Shown here: in pieces, positions 24,892 through 33,888 of the stretch
Layout: every line of letters starts with the position of its first letter
Numbering within the stretch: the first letter of the stretch is position 1
Source of the DNA: an uncultured Paracoccaceae bacterium
GTDB taxonomy: Bacteria > Pseudomonadota > Alphaproteobacteria > Rhodobacterales > Rhodobacteraceae
Reading direction: 5' to 3'
DNA length: 33,888 bases
NCBI GenBank assembly: GCA_937916485.1
Contig: CALFSV010000061.1
Span: 1-33,888 of the forward strand
Position numbers and translations under genes: made by a program
Notes under the pieces: model-generated
What the model was told of the DNA's origin: nothing
The model's database searches: none
The model's input: the letters and a program-made list of their open reading frames with translations, nothing else

Positions 24892-27849
24892 ATGACCGAA
24901 CACTCCTCCAACGACGTTTTCCACGCTTCATCCTTCCTGCAAGGGCACAACGCGGATTACATCGAACAGCTGCACGCCAGATACGCGGCCAATCCTGGTG
25001 CCGTCGATGAAAGCTGGCGGACCTTCTTTGCCTCGCTTGGCGACAGCGCGGCCGACGCGCAGGCCGAAGCGCAGGGACCGTCCTGGGCCCGCGCCGATTG
25101 GCCGCCTGTGCCCGCGGACGAGACGACAGCAGCCCTCGATGGCCAGTGGCCAGCCGATCCGAAGGCCGCTGGAGACAAGATTAAGGCGAAGGCCGCCGAA
25201 AAGGGCGTATCCTTGGACGAAAGTCAGGTCCGCTCTGCCGTGCTGGACAGTCTGCGCGCCCTGATGATCATCCGCGCCTACCGGATCCGGGGGCACCTGA
25301 TCGCTGATCTGGACCCGCTTGGCATGCGCGATACGAAGCTTCACCCTGAACTTGACCCCGCGTCCTACGGCTTCACGAAGGCCGACATGGACCGGCCTAT
25401 CTTTATCGACAACGTCCTCGGCCTTGAGGTCGCGACGATGAACGAGATCATCGCCCTTGTCCGCCGCACCTATTGCGGGACCTTTGCCCTGCAATACATG
25501 CACATTTCCGACCCCGCCGAAGCCGGCTGGCTGAAAGAGCGTATCGAAGGCTATGGCAAGGAGATCCAGTTCACCAAGGAGGGCCGCAAGGCAATCCTGA
25601 ACAAGCTGGTCGAGGCTGAAGGCTTTGAAAAGTTCCTGCACGTCAAATACATGGGAACAAAGCGTTTTGGTCTGGATGGCGGCGAAAGCCTGATCCCCGC
25701 GATGGAACAGATCATCAAGCGCGGCGGATCGCTTGGCGTCGAGGAAATCGTTATCGGGATGCCGCACCGGGGCCGGCTTTCGGTCCTCGCCAATGTGATG
25801 CAAAAGCCTTACCGGGCGATTTTCAACGAATTCCAGGGCGGCAGCTTCAAGCCCGAGGAGGTCGATGGCTCCGGCGACGTGAAGTATCACCTGGGCGCAT
25901 CGTCCGACCGGTCCTTCGACGACAACAATGTCCACTTGTCCCTGACGGCCAACCCTTCACACCTTGAAGCAGTGAACCCGGTCGTGTTGGGCAAAGTCCG
26001 CGCAAAGCAATTCCAAAAAAACGATAGCGAACGTAAGAAGGTGCTGGCCATCCTGCTGCATGGCGACGCCGCCTTTGCCGGGCAGGGTGTTGTGGCCGAA
26101 GGTCTGGGTCTGTCCGGCCTGACCGGGCACCGCACCGGTGGGACGATTCATATCATCGTGAACAACCAGATCGGCTTTACCACTGCCCCCTCGTTCTCGC
26201 GGTCGTCCCCCTACCCCACGGACATCGCCCTGATGGTCGAGGCGCCTATTTTCCACGTCAACGGCGACGATCCAGAAGCGGTTGTGCATGCTGCCAAGGT
26301 GGCAACCGAGTTTCGGCAAAAGTTCGGCAAGGACGTCGTCATCGACATCTTTTGCTACCGCCGCTTTGGTCACAACGAGGGGGATGAACCCATGTTCACC
26401 AACCCCGGGATGTATCAAAAGATCAAGAAGCAAAAGACGACACTGACCCTTTACACCGAACGTCTTGTCCGCGACGGGCTGATCCCCGAGGGCGAGATTG
26501 AGGATATGAAAGCGCAGTTCCAGGCCCTGCTGAACGAAGAGTTTGAGAACGGCAAAACCTACCGCCCAAACAAGGCCGACTGGCTGGACGGGCGCTGGTC
26601 CCACCTGGACCGGGAGGAAGAGCAGAAGTACCAGCGCGGCAAAACCTCGATCAACCCGGACACCATGGCTGAGATCGGCAAGGCCCTGACGACGATCCCA
26701 GAGGGTTTCGAAGTCCACAAAACCATTGGTCGCCTGCTTGAGGCAAAGCAGCAGATGTTCGCATCGGGCGAGGGTTTCGACTGGGCCACCGCAGAGGCGC
26801 TTGCCTTCGGATCCCTACTGACCGAAGGCTATCCGGTCCGCCTCTCTGGTCAGGACAGCACCCGCGGCACCTTTTCGCAGCGCCATTCGGCCTTCATCAA
26901 CCAGAACACCGAAGACCGGCACTACCCGCTGAACCACATCCGCAAGGGACAGGCCCAGTACGAAGTCATCGACAGCATGCTGTCCGAATATGCGGTGCTG
27001 GGCTTTGAATACGGCTATTCGCTGGCCGAACCCAACGCCCTTGTCCTGTGGGAGGCCCAGTTTGGCGATTTCGCCAACGGCGCCCAGATCATGTTCGACC
27101 AGTTCATCTCCTCGGGTGAAAGCAAGTGGCTGCGCATGTCAGGCCTCGTCTGCCTGCTGCCCCACGGCTATGAAGGCCAGGGGCCCGAGCATAGCTCGGC
27201 CCGGTTGGAGCGGTTCCTGACCATGTGTGGGGGCGACAACTGGATCGTGGCCAATTGCACGACGCCGGCCAACTATTTCCACATCCTGCGCCGCCAGTTG
27301 CACCGGACCTTCCGCAAGCCGCTGATCCTGATGACGCCCAAGTCGCTCTTGCGGCACAAGATGGCGATCTCGAACGCCGACGATTTCACCACCGGATCGT
27401 CGTTTCACAGGGTCCTGTGGGATGATGCCCAGAAAGGGAATTCGGACACGACGCTTGTCGCAGATGAAAAGATCCGCCGTGTGGTCATGTGTTCGGGCAA
27501 GGTCTACTACGATCTGCTCGAAGCCCGCGACGCCGCCGGTATCGACGATGTCTACCTGCTCCGCATCGAACAGTTCTATCCCTTCCCGGCGCTCAGCCTG
27601 GTCAAAGAGCTTGAGCGGTTCAAGCAGGCCGAAATGGTCTGGTGCCAGGAAGAGCCAAAGAACCAGGGGGCGTGGTCCTTTATTGAGCCCAATATCGAAT
27701 GGGTCCTCAGCCGGATCGACGCCACCCATCTCCGCCCCATTTACGCCGGCCGCGCTGCCGCCGCCTCGCCCGCAACGGGCCTGGCCTCGCAGCACAAGGC
27801 ACAACAGATCGCGCTCGTGAACGATGCGCTGGCCCTCGAAGGAAACTAA
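24892..27849 (+). CDS. sucA: 2-oxoglutarate dehydrogenase E1 component
   Basis: Thiamine-diphosphate-dependent E1 of the 2-oxoglutarate dehydrogenase complex, decarboxylating 2-oxoglutarate and passing the succinyl group to SucB. The 985-residue protein has the conserved N-terminus SFLQGHNADYIEQLHARY, IGMPHRGRLSVLANV, HGDAAFAGQGVVAEGL and NNQIGFTTAP (TPP/Mg region), RRFGHNEGDEP, FSQRHSAFINQ, and the C-terminal LLPHGYEGQGPEHSSARLER and EEPKNQGAW. Length is normal. sucB starts three bases after its stop. Confidence 0.98.
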   Translation: MTEHSSNDVFHASSFLQGHNADYIEQLHARYAANPGAVDESWRTFFASLGDSAADAQAEAQGPSWARADWPPVPADETTAALDGQWPADPKAAGDKIKAKAAEKGVSLDESQVRSAVLDSLRALMIIRAYRIRGHLIADLDPLGMRDTKLHPELDPASYGFTKADMDRPIFIDNVLGLEVATMNEIIALVRRTYCGTFALQYMHISDPAEAGWLKERIEGYGKEIQFTKEGRKAILNKLVEAEGFEKFLHVKYMGTKRFGLDGGESLIPAMEQIIKRGGSLGVEEIVIGMPHRGRLSVLANVMQKPYRAIFNEFQGGSFKPEEVDGSGDVKYHLGASSDRSFDDNNVHLSLTANPSHLEAVNPVVLGKVRAKQFQKNDSERKKVLAILLHGDAAFAGQGVVAEGLGLSGLTGHRTGGTIHIIVNNQIGFTTAPSFSRSSPYPTDIALMVEAPIFHVNGDDPEAVVHAAKVATEFRQKFGKDVVIDIFCYRRFGHNEGDEPMFTNPGMYQKIKKQKTTLTLYTERLVRDGLIPEGEIEDMKAQFQALLNEEFENGKTYRPNKADWLDGRWSHLDREEEQKYQRGKTSINPDTMAEIGKALTTIPEGFEVHKTIGRLLEAKQQMFASGEGFDWATAEALAFGSLLTEGYPVRLSGQDSTRGTFSQRHSAFINQNTEDRHYPLNHIRKGQAQYEVIDSMLSEYAVLGFEYGYSLAEPNALVLWEAQFGDFANGAQIMFDQFISSGESKWLRMSGLVCLLPHGYEGQGPEHSSARLERFLTMCGGDNWIVANCTTPANYFHILRRQLHRTFRKPLILMTPKSLLRHKMAISNADDFTTGSSFHRVLWDDAQKGNSDTTLVADEKIRRVVMCSGKVYYDLLEARDAAGIDDVYLLRIEQFYPFPALSLVKELERFKQAEMVWCQEEPKNQGAWSFIEPNIEWVLSRIDATHLRPIYAGRAAAASPATGLASQHKAQQIALVNDALALEGN

Positions 27850-27852
27850 GAC

Positions 27853-29070
27853 ATGACCACCGAAGTCCGCGTCCCCACACTTGGCGAAAGCGTCACAGAG
27901 GCCACCGTGGCCACCTGGTTCAAGAAACCGGGCGAGGCCGTCGCCATCGACGAGATGCTGTGCGAGCTTGAAACCGACAAGGTGACCGTCGAGGTCCCTT
28001 CGCCGATTGCAGGCACCCTGTCAGAGATCGTCGCCGCCGAAGGCGAAACCGTTGGCGTCAATGCCCTCCTCGCCCAGATTGCTGAAGGGGCCAGCGCTGC
28101 CACTGCGGCCCCGGCAGCTCCTGAGGCAGCCGAGGCACCAGCACCGAAGCCCGAGCCCGTCACCACCACCTCGGGCAGCCCCCGCGATCCCGAAGACGCG
28201 CCCTCCGCGCAAAAGCTGATGGCCGAAAACAACCTGTCCCGCGACGCCGTCACCGGTACGGGCAAAGACGGTCGTGTGATGAAAGAGGACGTGCTCAAGG
28301 CGTTGACCGCACCCAAGGCAGCGGATGCACCCAAGCCTGCCCCCCGCGCGCCCGTCGCCGTCGAAGACAGCGCCCGGGAGGAACGGGTCAAGATGACCCG
28401 CCTGCGCCAGACCATCGCACGCCGCCTGAAAGAGGCGCAGAACACGGCCGCCATGCTGACCACCTACAACGAGGTGGACATGACCGGCGTGATGGAGTTG
28501 CGCAACGAATACAAGGCGCTCTTCGAAAAGAAGCATGGGGTCAAGCTCGGCTTCATGTCCTTCTTCACCAAGGCCTGCGTCCACGCCCTGCGCGAAGTGC
28601 CCGACGTCAACGCCGAGATTGACGGCGATACGGTCGTCTACAAGAACTACGTGCACATGGGCGTCGCCGTCGGCACGCCAACAGGGCTCGTCGTTCCGGT
28701 GCTGCGCAATGCCGATCAGATGGGCTTTGCCGAGATCGAGAAGGGCATCGCCGCGCTCGGTCTCAAGGCGCGGGACGGTAAACTGTCGATGGCCGACATG
28801 CAGGGCGGCAGCTTCACCATCTCCAACGGTGGGGTCTACGGCTCGCTCATGTCCTCACCCATCCTCAACCCGCCGCAGTCGGGTATCCTGGGGATGCACA
28901 AGATCCAGGACCGGCCGGTCGCGATCAACGGACAGGTGGTCATTCGCCCGATGATGTATCTTGCCCTAAGCTATGACCACCGGATCGTGGACGGCAAAGG
29001 GGCGGTGACCTTCCTTGTCCGGGTCAAGGAGGCGCTCGAAGATCCGCGCCGACTGTTGATGGACCTCTAG
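27853..29070 (+). CDS. sucB: Dihydrolipoyllysine-residue succinyltransferase (E2 of the 2-oxoglutarate complex)
   Basis: E2 core of the 2-oxoglutarate dehydrogenase complex. The 405-residue protein has one lipoyl domain (residues about 3-78, lipoylated K43 in [11 protein letters not shown]) and an Ala/Pro-rich linker. A peripheral-subunit-binding domain follows ([20 protein letters not shown], then [11 protein letters not shown]). After a second linker comes the acyltransferase domain, with [13 protein letters not shown] providing the catalytic His and Asp. It is immediately downstream of sucA. Confidence 0.98.
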   Translation: MTTEVRVPTLGESVTEATVATWFKKPGEAVAIDEMLCELETDKVTVEVPSPIAGTLSEIVAAEGETVGVNALLAQIAEGASAATAAPAAPEAAEAPAPKPEPVTTTSGSPRDPEDAPSAQKLMAENNLSRDAVTGTGKDGRVMKEDVLKALTAPKAADAPKPAPRAPVAVEDSAREERVKMTRLRQTIARRLKEAQNTAAMLTTYNEVDMTGVMELRNEYKALFEKKHGVKLGFMSFFTKACVHALREVPDVNAEIDGDTVVYKNYVHMGVAVGTPTGLVVPVLRNADQMGFAEIEKGIAALGLKARDGKLSMADMQGGSFTISNGGVYGSLMSSPILNPPQSGILGMHKIQDRPVAINGQVVIRPMMYLALSYDHRIVDGKGAVTFLVRVKEALEDPRRLLMDL

Positions 29071-29124
29071 GGCGGGGCGGACAAAAGTCTGTTCAACCCT
29101 GCTTGCATGACGGGAAAGGCCCCA

Positions 29125-29535
29125 ATGACCGCCGAACTGACTGCCCTTGCCTGCGCCGGCCTGCTGCAATGCGTGCAATTCGCACTCATGGCGATCCCGG
29201 CCAATCTGGAACTTGGGGTGGGCAAGACGTTGTCGCCCCGGGATCCCGACCGGCTGGGGCTACCGCTGGTCGAGCAGGTCAGCCCCAAGACCGGACGGCT
29301 GTTCCGCGCCCTGAACAACCATTTCGAAGGGCTCATCCTGTTCACGATCGCGGTCGTCGTGGTCACACTCGGGGACAAGGCCAACGCAGTGACGGCTGGT
29401 CTTGCCTGGACCTACCTCGGGGCCCGCATCCTCTACGTCCCCGCCTACTACTTCGGGCTGTCGCCCTGGCGCTCGTTCATCTGGTTCGCGGGCTGGCTCG
29501 CCACTCTGGGCATGATCATCATCTCCATCCTATGA
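29125..29535 (+). CDS. MAPEG family membrane protein
   Basis: A 136-residue integral membrane protein with about four helices, of the MAPEG family (membrane-associated glutathione/eicosanoid metabolism). The landmarks are NLELGVGKTLSPRD, GRLFRALNNHFEGLILFTIA (the family's RAxxNxxE pattern) and YLGARILYVPAYYFGLSPWR. I chose the ATG at 29125, with AAAGG five to six bases before it. It lies between sucB (54 bases) and lpd, so it is likely co-transcribed. The catalytic role is unknown. Confidence 0.88.
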   Translation: MTAELTALACAGLLQCVQFALMAIPANLELGVGKTLSPRDPDRLGLPLVEQVSPKTGRLFRALNNHFEGLILFTIAVVVVTLGDKANAVTAGLAWTYLGARILYVPAYYFGLSPWRSFIWFAGWLATLGMIIISIL

Positions 29536-29538
29536 TCT

Positions 29539-29600
29539 CTCATCTCGCCACAAATATCCTCGGGGGGAGGCGCGCAGCGCCGGGGGGCAGACAGCCCCCC
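29539..29600. repeat. Copy of the intergenic repeat plus hairpin between the MAPEG gene and lpd
   Basis: CTCATCTCGCCA and AAATATCC (29552-29559) match the 14994 copy. They are followed by CGGGGGGAGG, GCGCAGCGC and the hairpin GGGGGGC-AGACA-GCCCCCC (29582-29600). The layout is the reverse complement of the left part of the 2079-2188 element. There is no T tract, and it lies within the suc-lpd gene run. Confidence 0.65.
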
Positions 29601-29628
29601 TCCCCCGCTCCACAAAGGAAACCGACAT

Positions 29629-31017
29629 ATGGCAAACTATGATCTCATCGTTATCGGGGCAGGCCCTGGCGGCTATGTCTGCGCGATCCGGGCGGCCCAA
29701 CTCGGGCTCAAAACCGCCGTTGTCGAAGGACGGGACACCCTTGGTGGCACCTGCCTGAACATCGGCTGCATCCCCTCCAAGGCCCTGCTGCATGCCTCGC
29801 ACCAACTCCACGAGGCCGAGCACAACTTTGCCAAGATGGGGCTCAAGGGAAAATCACCTTCCGTCGACTGGAAGCAGATGCTGGCCTACAAGGACGAGGT
29901 TATCGGCTCGAACACGTCCGGGATCGAGTTCCTGTTCAAGAAGAACAAGATCGACTGGATCAAGGGCTGGGCCACGATCCCCGGCGCCGGGCAGGTCAAG
30001 GTCGGGGATGAGGTGCATGCCGCCAAGTCCATCGTCATCGCCACCGGTTCCGAGCCGTCCAGCCTGCCGGGCGTCGAGGTCGACGAAAAGACCGTGGTCA
30101 GCTCGACCGGTGCCCTGACACTGGCGAAGATCCCGAAATCCATGGTGGTCATCGGCGCCGGTGTCATCGGGCTCGAACTTGGGTCGGTCTACAAGCGACT
30201 TGGGGCCGAGGTGACGGTGATCGAATACTTGGATGTCATCACCCCCGGCATGGACGCAGAAGTGCAAAAGACCTTCAAGCGGCTGTTGGAAAAGCAGGGG
30301 CTGAAGTTCACCATGGGCGCGGCCGTTCAGGGCGTGACGGTCAAGGTGGGCAAGGCCACTGTCACCTACAAACTGCGCAAAGACGACAGCGAGGCGACCG
30401 TCGAGGCCGACACGGTTCTTGTCGCCACGGGACGCAAACCCTACACGGCCGGCCTGGGCCTCGATGCCTTGGGCATCGAGATGACCGCACGCGGCCAGAT
30501 CGCCACGAACGGGCACTACGGCACTAACATGGCCGGGGTGTATGCCATCGGCGACGCCATCGAAGGGCCGATGCTGGCCCATAAGGCCGAAGACGAAGGC
30601 ATGGCGGTGGCTGAAATCATCGCCGGTCAGAAGGGCCATGTGAACTATGGGGTCATCCCCGGTGTGATCTACACCCATCCCGAGGTTGCAAACGTCGGCG
30701 CCACGGAAGAGCAGTTGAAGCAGGAGGGTCGCGCTTACAAGGTCGGCAAGTTCTCCTTCATGGGCAATGGTCGCGCCAAGGCCAATTTCGCCGCCGATGG
30801 TTTCGTCAAGATTCTGGCTGACAAGCAGAGTGACCGAATTCTGGGCGCCCATATCATCGGCCCGATGGCGGGTGACCTGATCCACGAGGTCTGTGTAGCA
30901 ATGGAATTCGGCGCCGCGGCAGAGGATCTGGCCCGGACCTGCCACGCCCACCCAACGTATTCCGAAGCGGTCCGCGAGGCGGCTCTGGCCTGTGGCGACG
31001 GCCCCATCCATTCGTGA
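29629..31017 (+). CDS. lpd: Dihydrolipoyl dehydrogenase (E3)
   Basis: Flavoprotein that reoxidises the lipoyl group of SucB with NAD. The 462-residue protein has the FAD-binding [11 protein letters not shown] (7-17), redox Cys pair C42/C47 in [13 protein letters not shown], the NAD-binding [40 protein letters not shown], and the C-terminal active-site [18 protein letters not shown] lies before the ATG. It is the last gene of the suc run and is followed by a palindromic terminator. Confidence 0.98.
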   Translation: MANYDLIVIGAGPGGYVCAIRAAQLGLKTAVVEGRDTLGGTCLNIGCIPSKALLHASHQLHEAEHNFAKMGLKGKSPSVDWKQMLAYKDEVIGSNTSGIEFLFKKNKIDWIKGWATIPGAGQVKVGDEVHAAKSIVIATGSEPSSLPGVEVDEKTVVSSTGALTLAKIPKSMVVIGAGVIGLELGSVYKRLGAEVTVIEYLDVITPGMDAEVQKTFKRLLEKQGLKFTMGAAVQGVTVKVGKATVTYKLRKDDSEATVEADTVLVATGRKPYTAGLGLDALGIEMTARGQIATNGHYGTNMAGVYAIGDAIEGPMLAHKAEDEGMAVAEIIAGQKGHVNYGVIPGVIYTHPEVANVGATEEQLKQEGRAYKVGKFSFMGNGRAKANFAADGFVKILADKQSDRILGAHIIGPMAGDLIHEVCVAMEFGAAAEDLARTCHAHPTYSEAVREAALACGDGPIHS

Positions 31018-31024
31018 AATCAAG

Positions 31025-31050
31025 GTAAGGTGGGTCATGACCCACCTTAC
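31025..31050. terminator. Palindromic bidirectional terminator between lpd and the SLC13 permease gene
   Basis: A perfect 26-base palindrome: GTAAGGTGGGTCA followed by its exact reverse complement, giving a stem of ten or more base pairs with a TCATGA loop. It lies seven bases after lpd and 21 before the end of the convergent permease gene, so it can serve both. Confidence 0.8.
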
Positions 31051-31071
31051 GCCAAACCTGTCCCGGCGGGC

Positions 31072-32838
31072 CTAGAGCGGCCAGAACACGAGAATGGCAG
31101 GCACCGCGACAACGATCACGATGACCTCAAGGATCAGCCCCATCCGCCAGTAATCGCCAAAGTGGTAATTGCCGGGCCCCATGATGATCGTATTGTTCTT
31201 ATGCCCGATCGGCGTGAGAAACGCGCAAGAGGCGGCAACAGCGACCCCCATCAGAAACGGATCGGGATTGACCCCGATAGACTGCGTCACGCCAATTCCG
31301 ATGGGTGCCGCGATTAGTGCGGTGGCCACGTTGTTCAGGAAATCCGACAGGGTCATGGTGATCACCATCATCACCGTCAGAACCCCCCAGGGCGGCAAAT
31401 CGGCGGTCCAAGACACGATCTGGTCCGCAATCAATTGCGACCCGCCCGTATCCTGCAAGGCGGTTCCCACGGGGATCAGACACCCCAACAGGACAATCAC
31501 CTTCCATTCGATCAAGGCATAGAAGTCGCTCCCTCCGATCAGCCCCATGGCGATGTATGACACAACGCACAATCCCAATGCCACGGCGAGCGAGGTGAAC
31601 CCGGTCATCGACAGGGCGATGGCGCCGGCAAACAGAAGGATCGCCAGAAGGGCCTTGGACCGCTGGACGACATCCACCCGCCGGTCCGCCAAGGGCAGTA
31701 CCCCTAGCCAGTTCATCGCAGCGCTGACATTTTCGTCCGGCCCGATCAGCAGAAGCATGTCGCCCGCCTTTATCGGCAAATGCCGCACCCTGTCCCGAAA
31801 CCGCCTGCCCTGACGCGATACCCCCAGCAGGGTCACGCCATGCCGCTGCAGCAGCCGCAGGTTCATGCTTGTCCGGCCGACGATCCGGGCGTCTTGCGGC
31901 ACGATGGCCTCTGCCAGCGTCATTGACTTGGCCGTAAGGCCGCCATGACGCTCGGCCCCGACCGAATCGAGTTCCGCTGCCCCCATAAATCCTTCGATCT
32001 GCTTGGGATCGCCCTCGAGGACCAGAAAATCGCCCTTGCGCAATTCCCTGGACTGCGAGAAGCCGGGCAGCCGCTTGCCTTGCCGAACCAGTCCCAGAAT
32101 GGTCACGTCATTGGTATGAGCGAGAGGATGAAGCTCTCCAACCGTCTGACCGATCGCCTTTGACCCATCCTTGACCCGCGCCTCCACGACATATAGCCCG
32201 GCATCCCCCTCAAGAGAGACGGTGTCAGCCCGCTCTGGCAACAACCGCCAGCCCACCAGGGCGACGTAGGCAATGCCTGTTATGGCGACAGTCAGCCCGA
32301 CAGGGGCAAAATCGAACATCGAAAACGGTGCCCCAAGGGCGTCTTCGCGGTATTGGGCGATGACGATGTTGGGCGGCGTCCCGATCAGGGTGATCATGCC
32401 GCCAAGGATGGTGCCAAAGGACAATGGCATGAGGGTCAGCGACACAGCCCGCTTGGCCTTGCGGGCGGCATCAATGTCCAGAGTCATCAAGAGGGCGAGT
32501 GCAGCCACATTGTTGATGACCGCAGACAAGGCCGCTCCCACCACCGCCATGATCGAAATATGGGTCGGCAAGCTGCGGTCAGGTTTCGTGACAAGCCGGG
32601 CGATCAACTCGACCGCGCCGGAATTCATCAAGCCACGCGAGACGATCAGGACAAGGGCGATGATGACGACAGCAGGATGACCGAAGCCCTCGAACGCCAT
32701 CGCAGGCTCGATCAACCCCACAAGGACAGTCAACAGCAAAGCCCCAAAGGCGACCAGATCGTAGCGGATACGCCCCCAGATCAGCAAAGCGAACAGAATG
32801 AAGAGAATGCCAAACAGCATGGCCTGGTCGTTCGTCAT
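31072..32838 (-). CDS. SLC13-family permease with RCK_C (TrkA-C) domains
   Basis: A 588-residue inner-membrane transporter of the SLC13/DASS or ArsB/NhaD-like superfamily, probably a sodium-coupled anion carrier (dicarboxylate or sulfate type). The N-terminal half has several membrane segments with SAVINNVAALALLM and GTPPNIVIAQYR, the conserved hairpin motifs. Two cytosolic RCK_C-type regions follow (about residues 205-290 and 300-380, for example DVTILGLVRQGKRLPG and GVTLLGVSRQGRRFRD). The second membrane half has MTLSDFLNNVATALIAAP and FLTPIGHKNNTIIMGPGNY. GAGG precedes the ATG by about eight bases. The substrate is not visible; the TCA neighbourhood makes a C4-dicarboxylate possible but not shown. 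Confidence 0.88.
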   Translation of the reverse strand: MTNDQAMLFGILFILFALLIWGRIRYDLVAFGALLLTVLVGLIEPAMAFEGFGHPAVVIIALVLIVSRGLMNSGAVELIARLVTKPDRSLPTHISIMAVVGAALSAVINNVAALALLMTLDIDAARKAKRAVSLTLMPLSFGTILGGMITLIGTPPNIVIAQYREDALGAPFSMFDFAPVGLTVAITGIAYVALVGWRLLPERADTVSLEGDAGLYVVEARVKDGSKAIGQTVGELHPLAHTNDVTILGLVRQGKRLPGFSQSRELRKGDFLVLEGDPKQIEGFMGAAELDSVGAERHGGLTAKSMTLAEAIVPQDARIVGRTSMNLRLLQRHGVTLLGVSRQGRRFRDRVRHLPIKAGDMLLLIGPDENVSAAMNWLGVLPLADRRVDVVQRSKALLAILLFAGAIALSMTGFTSLAVALGLCVVSYIAMGLIGGSDFYALIEWKVIVLLGCLIPVGTALQDTGGSQLIADQIVSWTADLPPWGVLTVMMVITMTLSDFLNNVATALIAAPIGIGVTQSIGVNPDPFLMGVAVAASCAFLTPIGHKNNTIIMGPGNYHFGDYWRMGLILEVIVIVVAVPAILVFWPL

Positions 32839-33161
32839 GGCATTGGCCTCACGCTATCGACTGAAGGGCTCACCCTTTGGTCAATACCGTACCTGAGCCA
32901 CAAACTGCCAGAAAAGCCTTTTGGTCCTGCACAAATGTGCAAAGCCATACCCAACATTGCGATGGGGGTTTGGTGGAGCCTGGGTTTTCCACTCAGCCAT
33001 CTCTCTCGCTGCAACCGTGATCTTATGGTTATGAGTTAAGAGCTTGGCCACTGGCGCAGCTGCAGCGTTCGGACCGTAGGGCGGGAACTGTTGTTCGCCG
33101 TAACTTGCGCCAAGGTCGGCTGGGTGGGACTTTCTAGCGAGTGTCTGAAATCGCAAAAGTC
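32839..33161. other. Gene-less region, possible decayed sequence
   Basis: No convincing gene. A minus-strand frame of 94 codons (32881-33165) overlaps the start of the hypothetical gene region. Its FPPYGPNAAAAP segment resembles fragments I have seen as spurious small proteins in Rhodobacteraceae intergenic DNA, so I read the stretch as a decayed or repeated remnant. No tRNA or hairpin terminator was found. Confidence 0.5.
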
Positions 33162-33509
33162 TCACCGGAGCTTGTGATAAGGTATCACATTACCTTTTCT
33201 GTGCGTCGCCTCTTGCGCCTCAACCCAGCTTCCAAGCGCCGTCACGAGATGCTCTTCTGTCTCAGCAAAGCCATGGACGTGGCAATATCTGGCGAGTTCA
33301 TCTAGCGCGATGTCGAACCACTGCTCGTCAGTTTTGCCAGTGCCGCCAGATGGCCTTTCACTTTCGCCCAAGGCGTGGGTCACCGCGCCTCGTGCCGCGC
33401 AAATCAGGGAAACAACTTTGGGTTGATCATGCAGTTCTGCATAAGTTTCGAGGTCACGAAGGATTTCAGGTATCCAAGTGTGATCTGTTTTTGCCTTAAT
33501 CCCATCCAT
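33162..33509 (-). CDS. Hypothetical protein
   Basis: A 115-residue soluble, mostly helical protein of unknown function, starting MDGIKAKTDHTWIPEILRDL and containing LICAARGAVTHALGE, DEQWFDIALDELARYCHVHG and a short basic C-terminus. No signal peptide or membrane segment is seen. I chose the ATG at 33509 because AGGAGG lies six bases upstream; a longer frame to 33572 runs through the AT-rich promoter region. Base composition upstream is much more AT-rich than the rest of the window. It appears monocistronic. Confidence 0.65.
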   Translation of the reverse strand: MDGIKAKTDHTWIPEILRDLETYAELHDQPKVVSLICAARGAVTHALGESERPSGGTGKTDEQWFDIALDELARYCHVHGFAETEEHLVTALGSWVEAQEATHRKGNVIPYHKLR

Positions 33510-33530
33510 AGCCTGCCTCCTGAATGTTTT

Positions 33531-33579
33531 AGGATATGATTCACTATCCTCATATTTTGTAAATACATCCAAAAGGATA
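33531..33579. promoter_or_regulatory. AGGATA repeats upstream of the hypothetical gene
   Basis: AGGATA-TGATTCAC-TATCCT (33531-33550) is a perfect 6-bp inverted repeat. A further AGGATA lies at 33574-33579 within ATCC-AAAA-GGAT. They sit in a very AT-rich stretch 22-70 bases upstream of the ATG at 33509, where an operator or promoter is expected. No regulator is known. Confidence 0.35.
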
Positions 33580-33778
33580 TATATGGAAAATTATATGTAT
33601 ACAATTTAGAGCTGTATAATTTGGATTCAAGTACAACATACGATTGCTAAGGGCGGGTGACTCCACGCTGCCGCAGCCAGCGGTTAGGATGTTGCTGCCA
33701 ACTGTCGAGCAGGAAGCTCCGGCACGGACGCCAGCTGTCGCAGTACTCATTGATGCTAGGCTTTACGGAACTTTATTG

Positions 33779-33888
33779 ATGTCAAATAGGTCGAACCCTA
33801 TGACTATCTCTGTCGTCAGGAGGACCAAAAAAATCCAAATCATGTTGAACGATGACGAGATCAAAGCCATTGACGATTGGCGCTTCCA
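33779..33888 (+). CDS. Partial small RHH-like protein (cut by window end)
   Basis: The open frame from the ATG at 33779 runs off the right edge: MSNRSNPMTISVVRRTKKIQ, then IMLNDDEIKAIDDWRF. The pattern of a basic start, then MLNDDE and AIDDWRF, resembles small ribbon-helix-helix-like proteins of Rhodobacteraceae, whose next segment normally reads RMPSRAAAIREL; that part is outside the window. The ribosome site is weak (GGAA), and an ATG at 33800 is an alternative start. A DNA-binding role is an inference from this resemblance. Confidence 0.6.
   Translation, partial: MSNRSNPMTISVVRRTKKIQIMLNDDEIKAIDDWRF

Noticed and set aside
31358..31367. GGTGATCACC within the permease gene as another regulator site
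   Set aside because: It is unpaired and its flanking bases differ from TGTGATCACA; it lies in coding sequence far from a promoter.
32971..32995. TGGTGGAGCC, which looks like the reverse complement of a tRNA or tmRNA 3' end (possible att site)
   Set aside because: The following bases cannot form a T arm or acceptor partner, and no integrase is visible nearby; ten bases alone are not enough.
33046..33055. GCCACTG, the short motif found in cobalamin riboswitches
   Set aside because: No other conserved riboswitch element surrounds it, and it is not upstream of a B12-related gene. The ecm leader, where one might be expected, lacks the motif.

Overview
The window looks like the chromosome of a marine-type Rhodobacterales (Roseobacter-group) alphaproteobacterium. 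This is inferred from high GC, the gene order sdhCDAB and mdh ... sucCD-sucAB-lpd, several genes of the ethylmalonyl-CoA pathway (ccr, ecm, mch, mcl2), an HvrA-like H-NS protein, a LuxI-type synthase, and a GC-rich intergenic repeat carrying AAATATCC that resembles elements common in that family. No rRNA, tRNA, CRISPR array or insertion sequence was seen.

Layout. 1-475: 3' part of a luxI-type acyl-homoserine-lactone synthase, broken by a one-base frameshift. 523-2049: RecD-like helicase. 2221-3501 (-): crotonyl-CoA carboxylase/reductase. 3633-5036 (-): PlsB-like acyltransferase, divergent from ethylmalonyl-CoA mutase (5170-7140). 7295-8377: H-NS/HvrA-like protein and DeoD purine nucleoside phosphorylase. 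8388-14806 (-): a long run sdhC-sdhD-sdhA-lipoprotein-methyltransferase-pyruvyltransferase-sdhB-DUF1989, so cell-envelope-type genes lie inside the succinate dehydrogenase operon. 15049-17671 (-): mcl2-nnrU-DUF1737-mch, with overlapping or nearly abutting ends. 17956-21933 (+): small exported protein, mdh, pepT and an exported protein with an EF-hand loop. 22106-31017 (+): sucC-sucD-exported protein-sucA-sucB-MAPEG-lpd. 31072-32838 (-): SLC13-type permease. 32839-33888: AT-richer, poorly coding end with a hypothetical gene and the start of a small RHH-like gene.

How it works together. Four ethylmalonyl-CoA-pathway enzymes (Ccr, Ecm, Mch, Mcl2) sit around the complete 2-oxoglutarate-to-oxaloacetate part of the TCA cycle except fumarase. 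This region therefore holds much of the machinery for growth on acetate and C2/C4 acids. The most striking regulatory signal is a pair of perfect TGTGATCACA-type palindromes with centres 21 bp apart. It is present in the same orientation upstream of both sdhC and sucC (27 of 33 bases identical). This suggests one unidentified regulator controls both TCA operons together.
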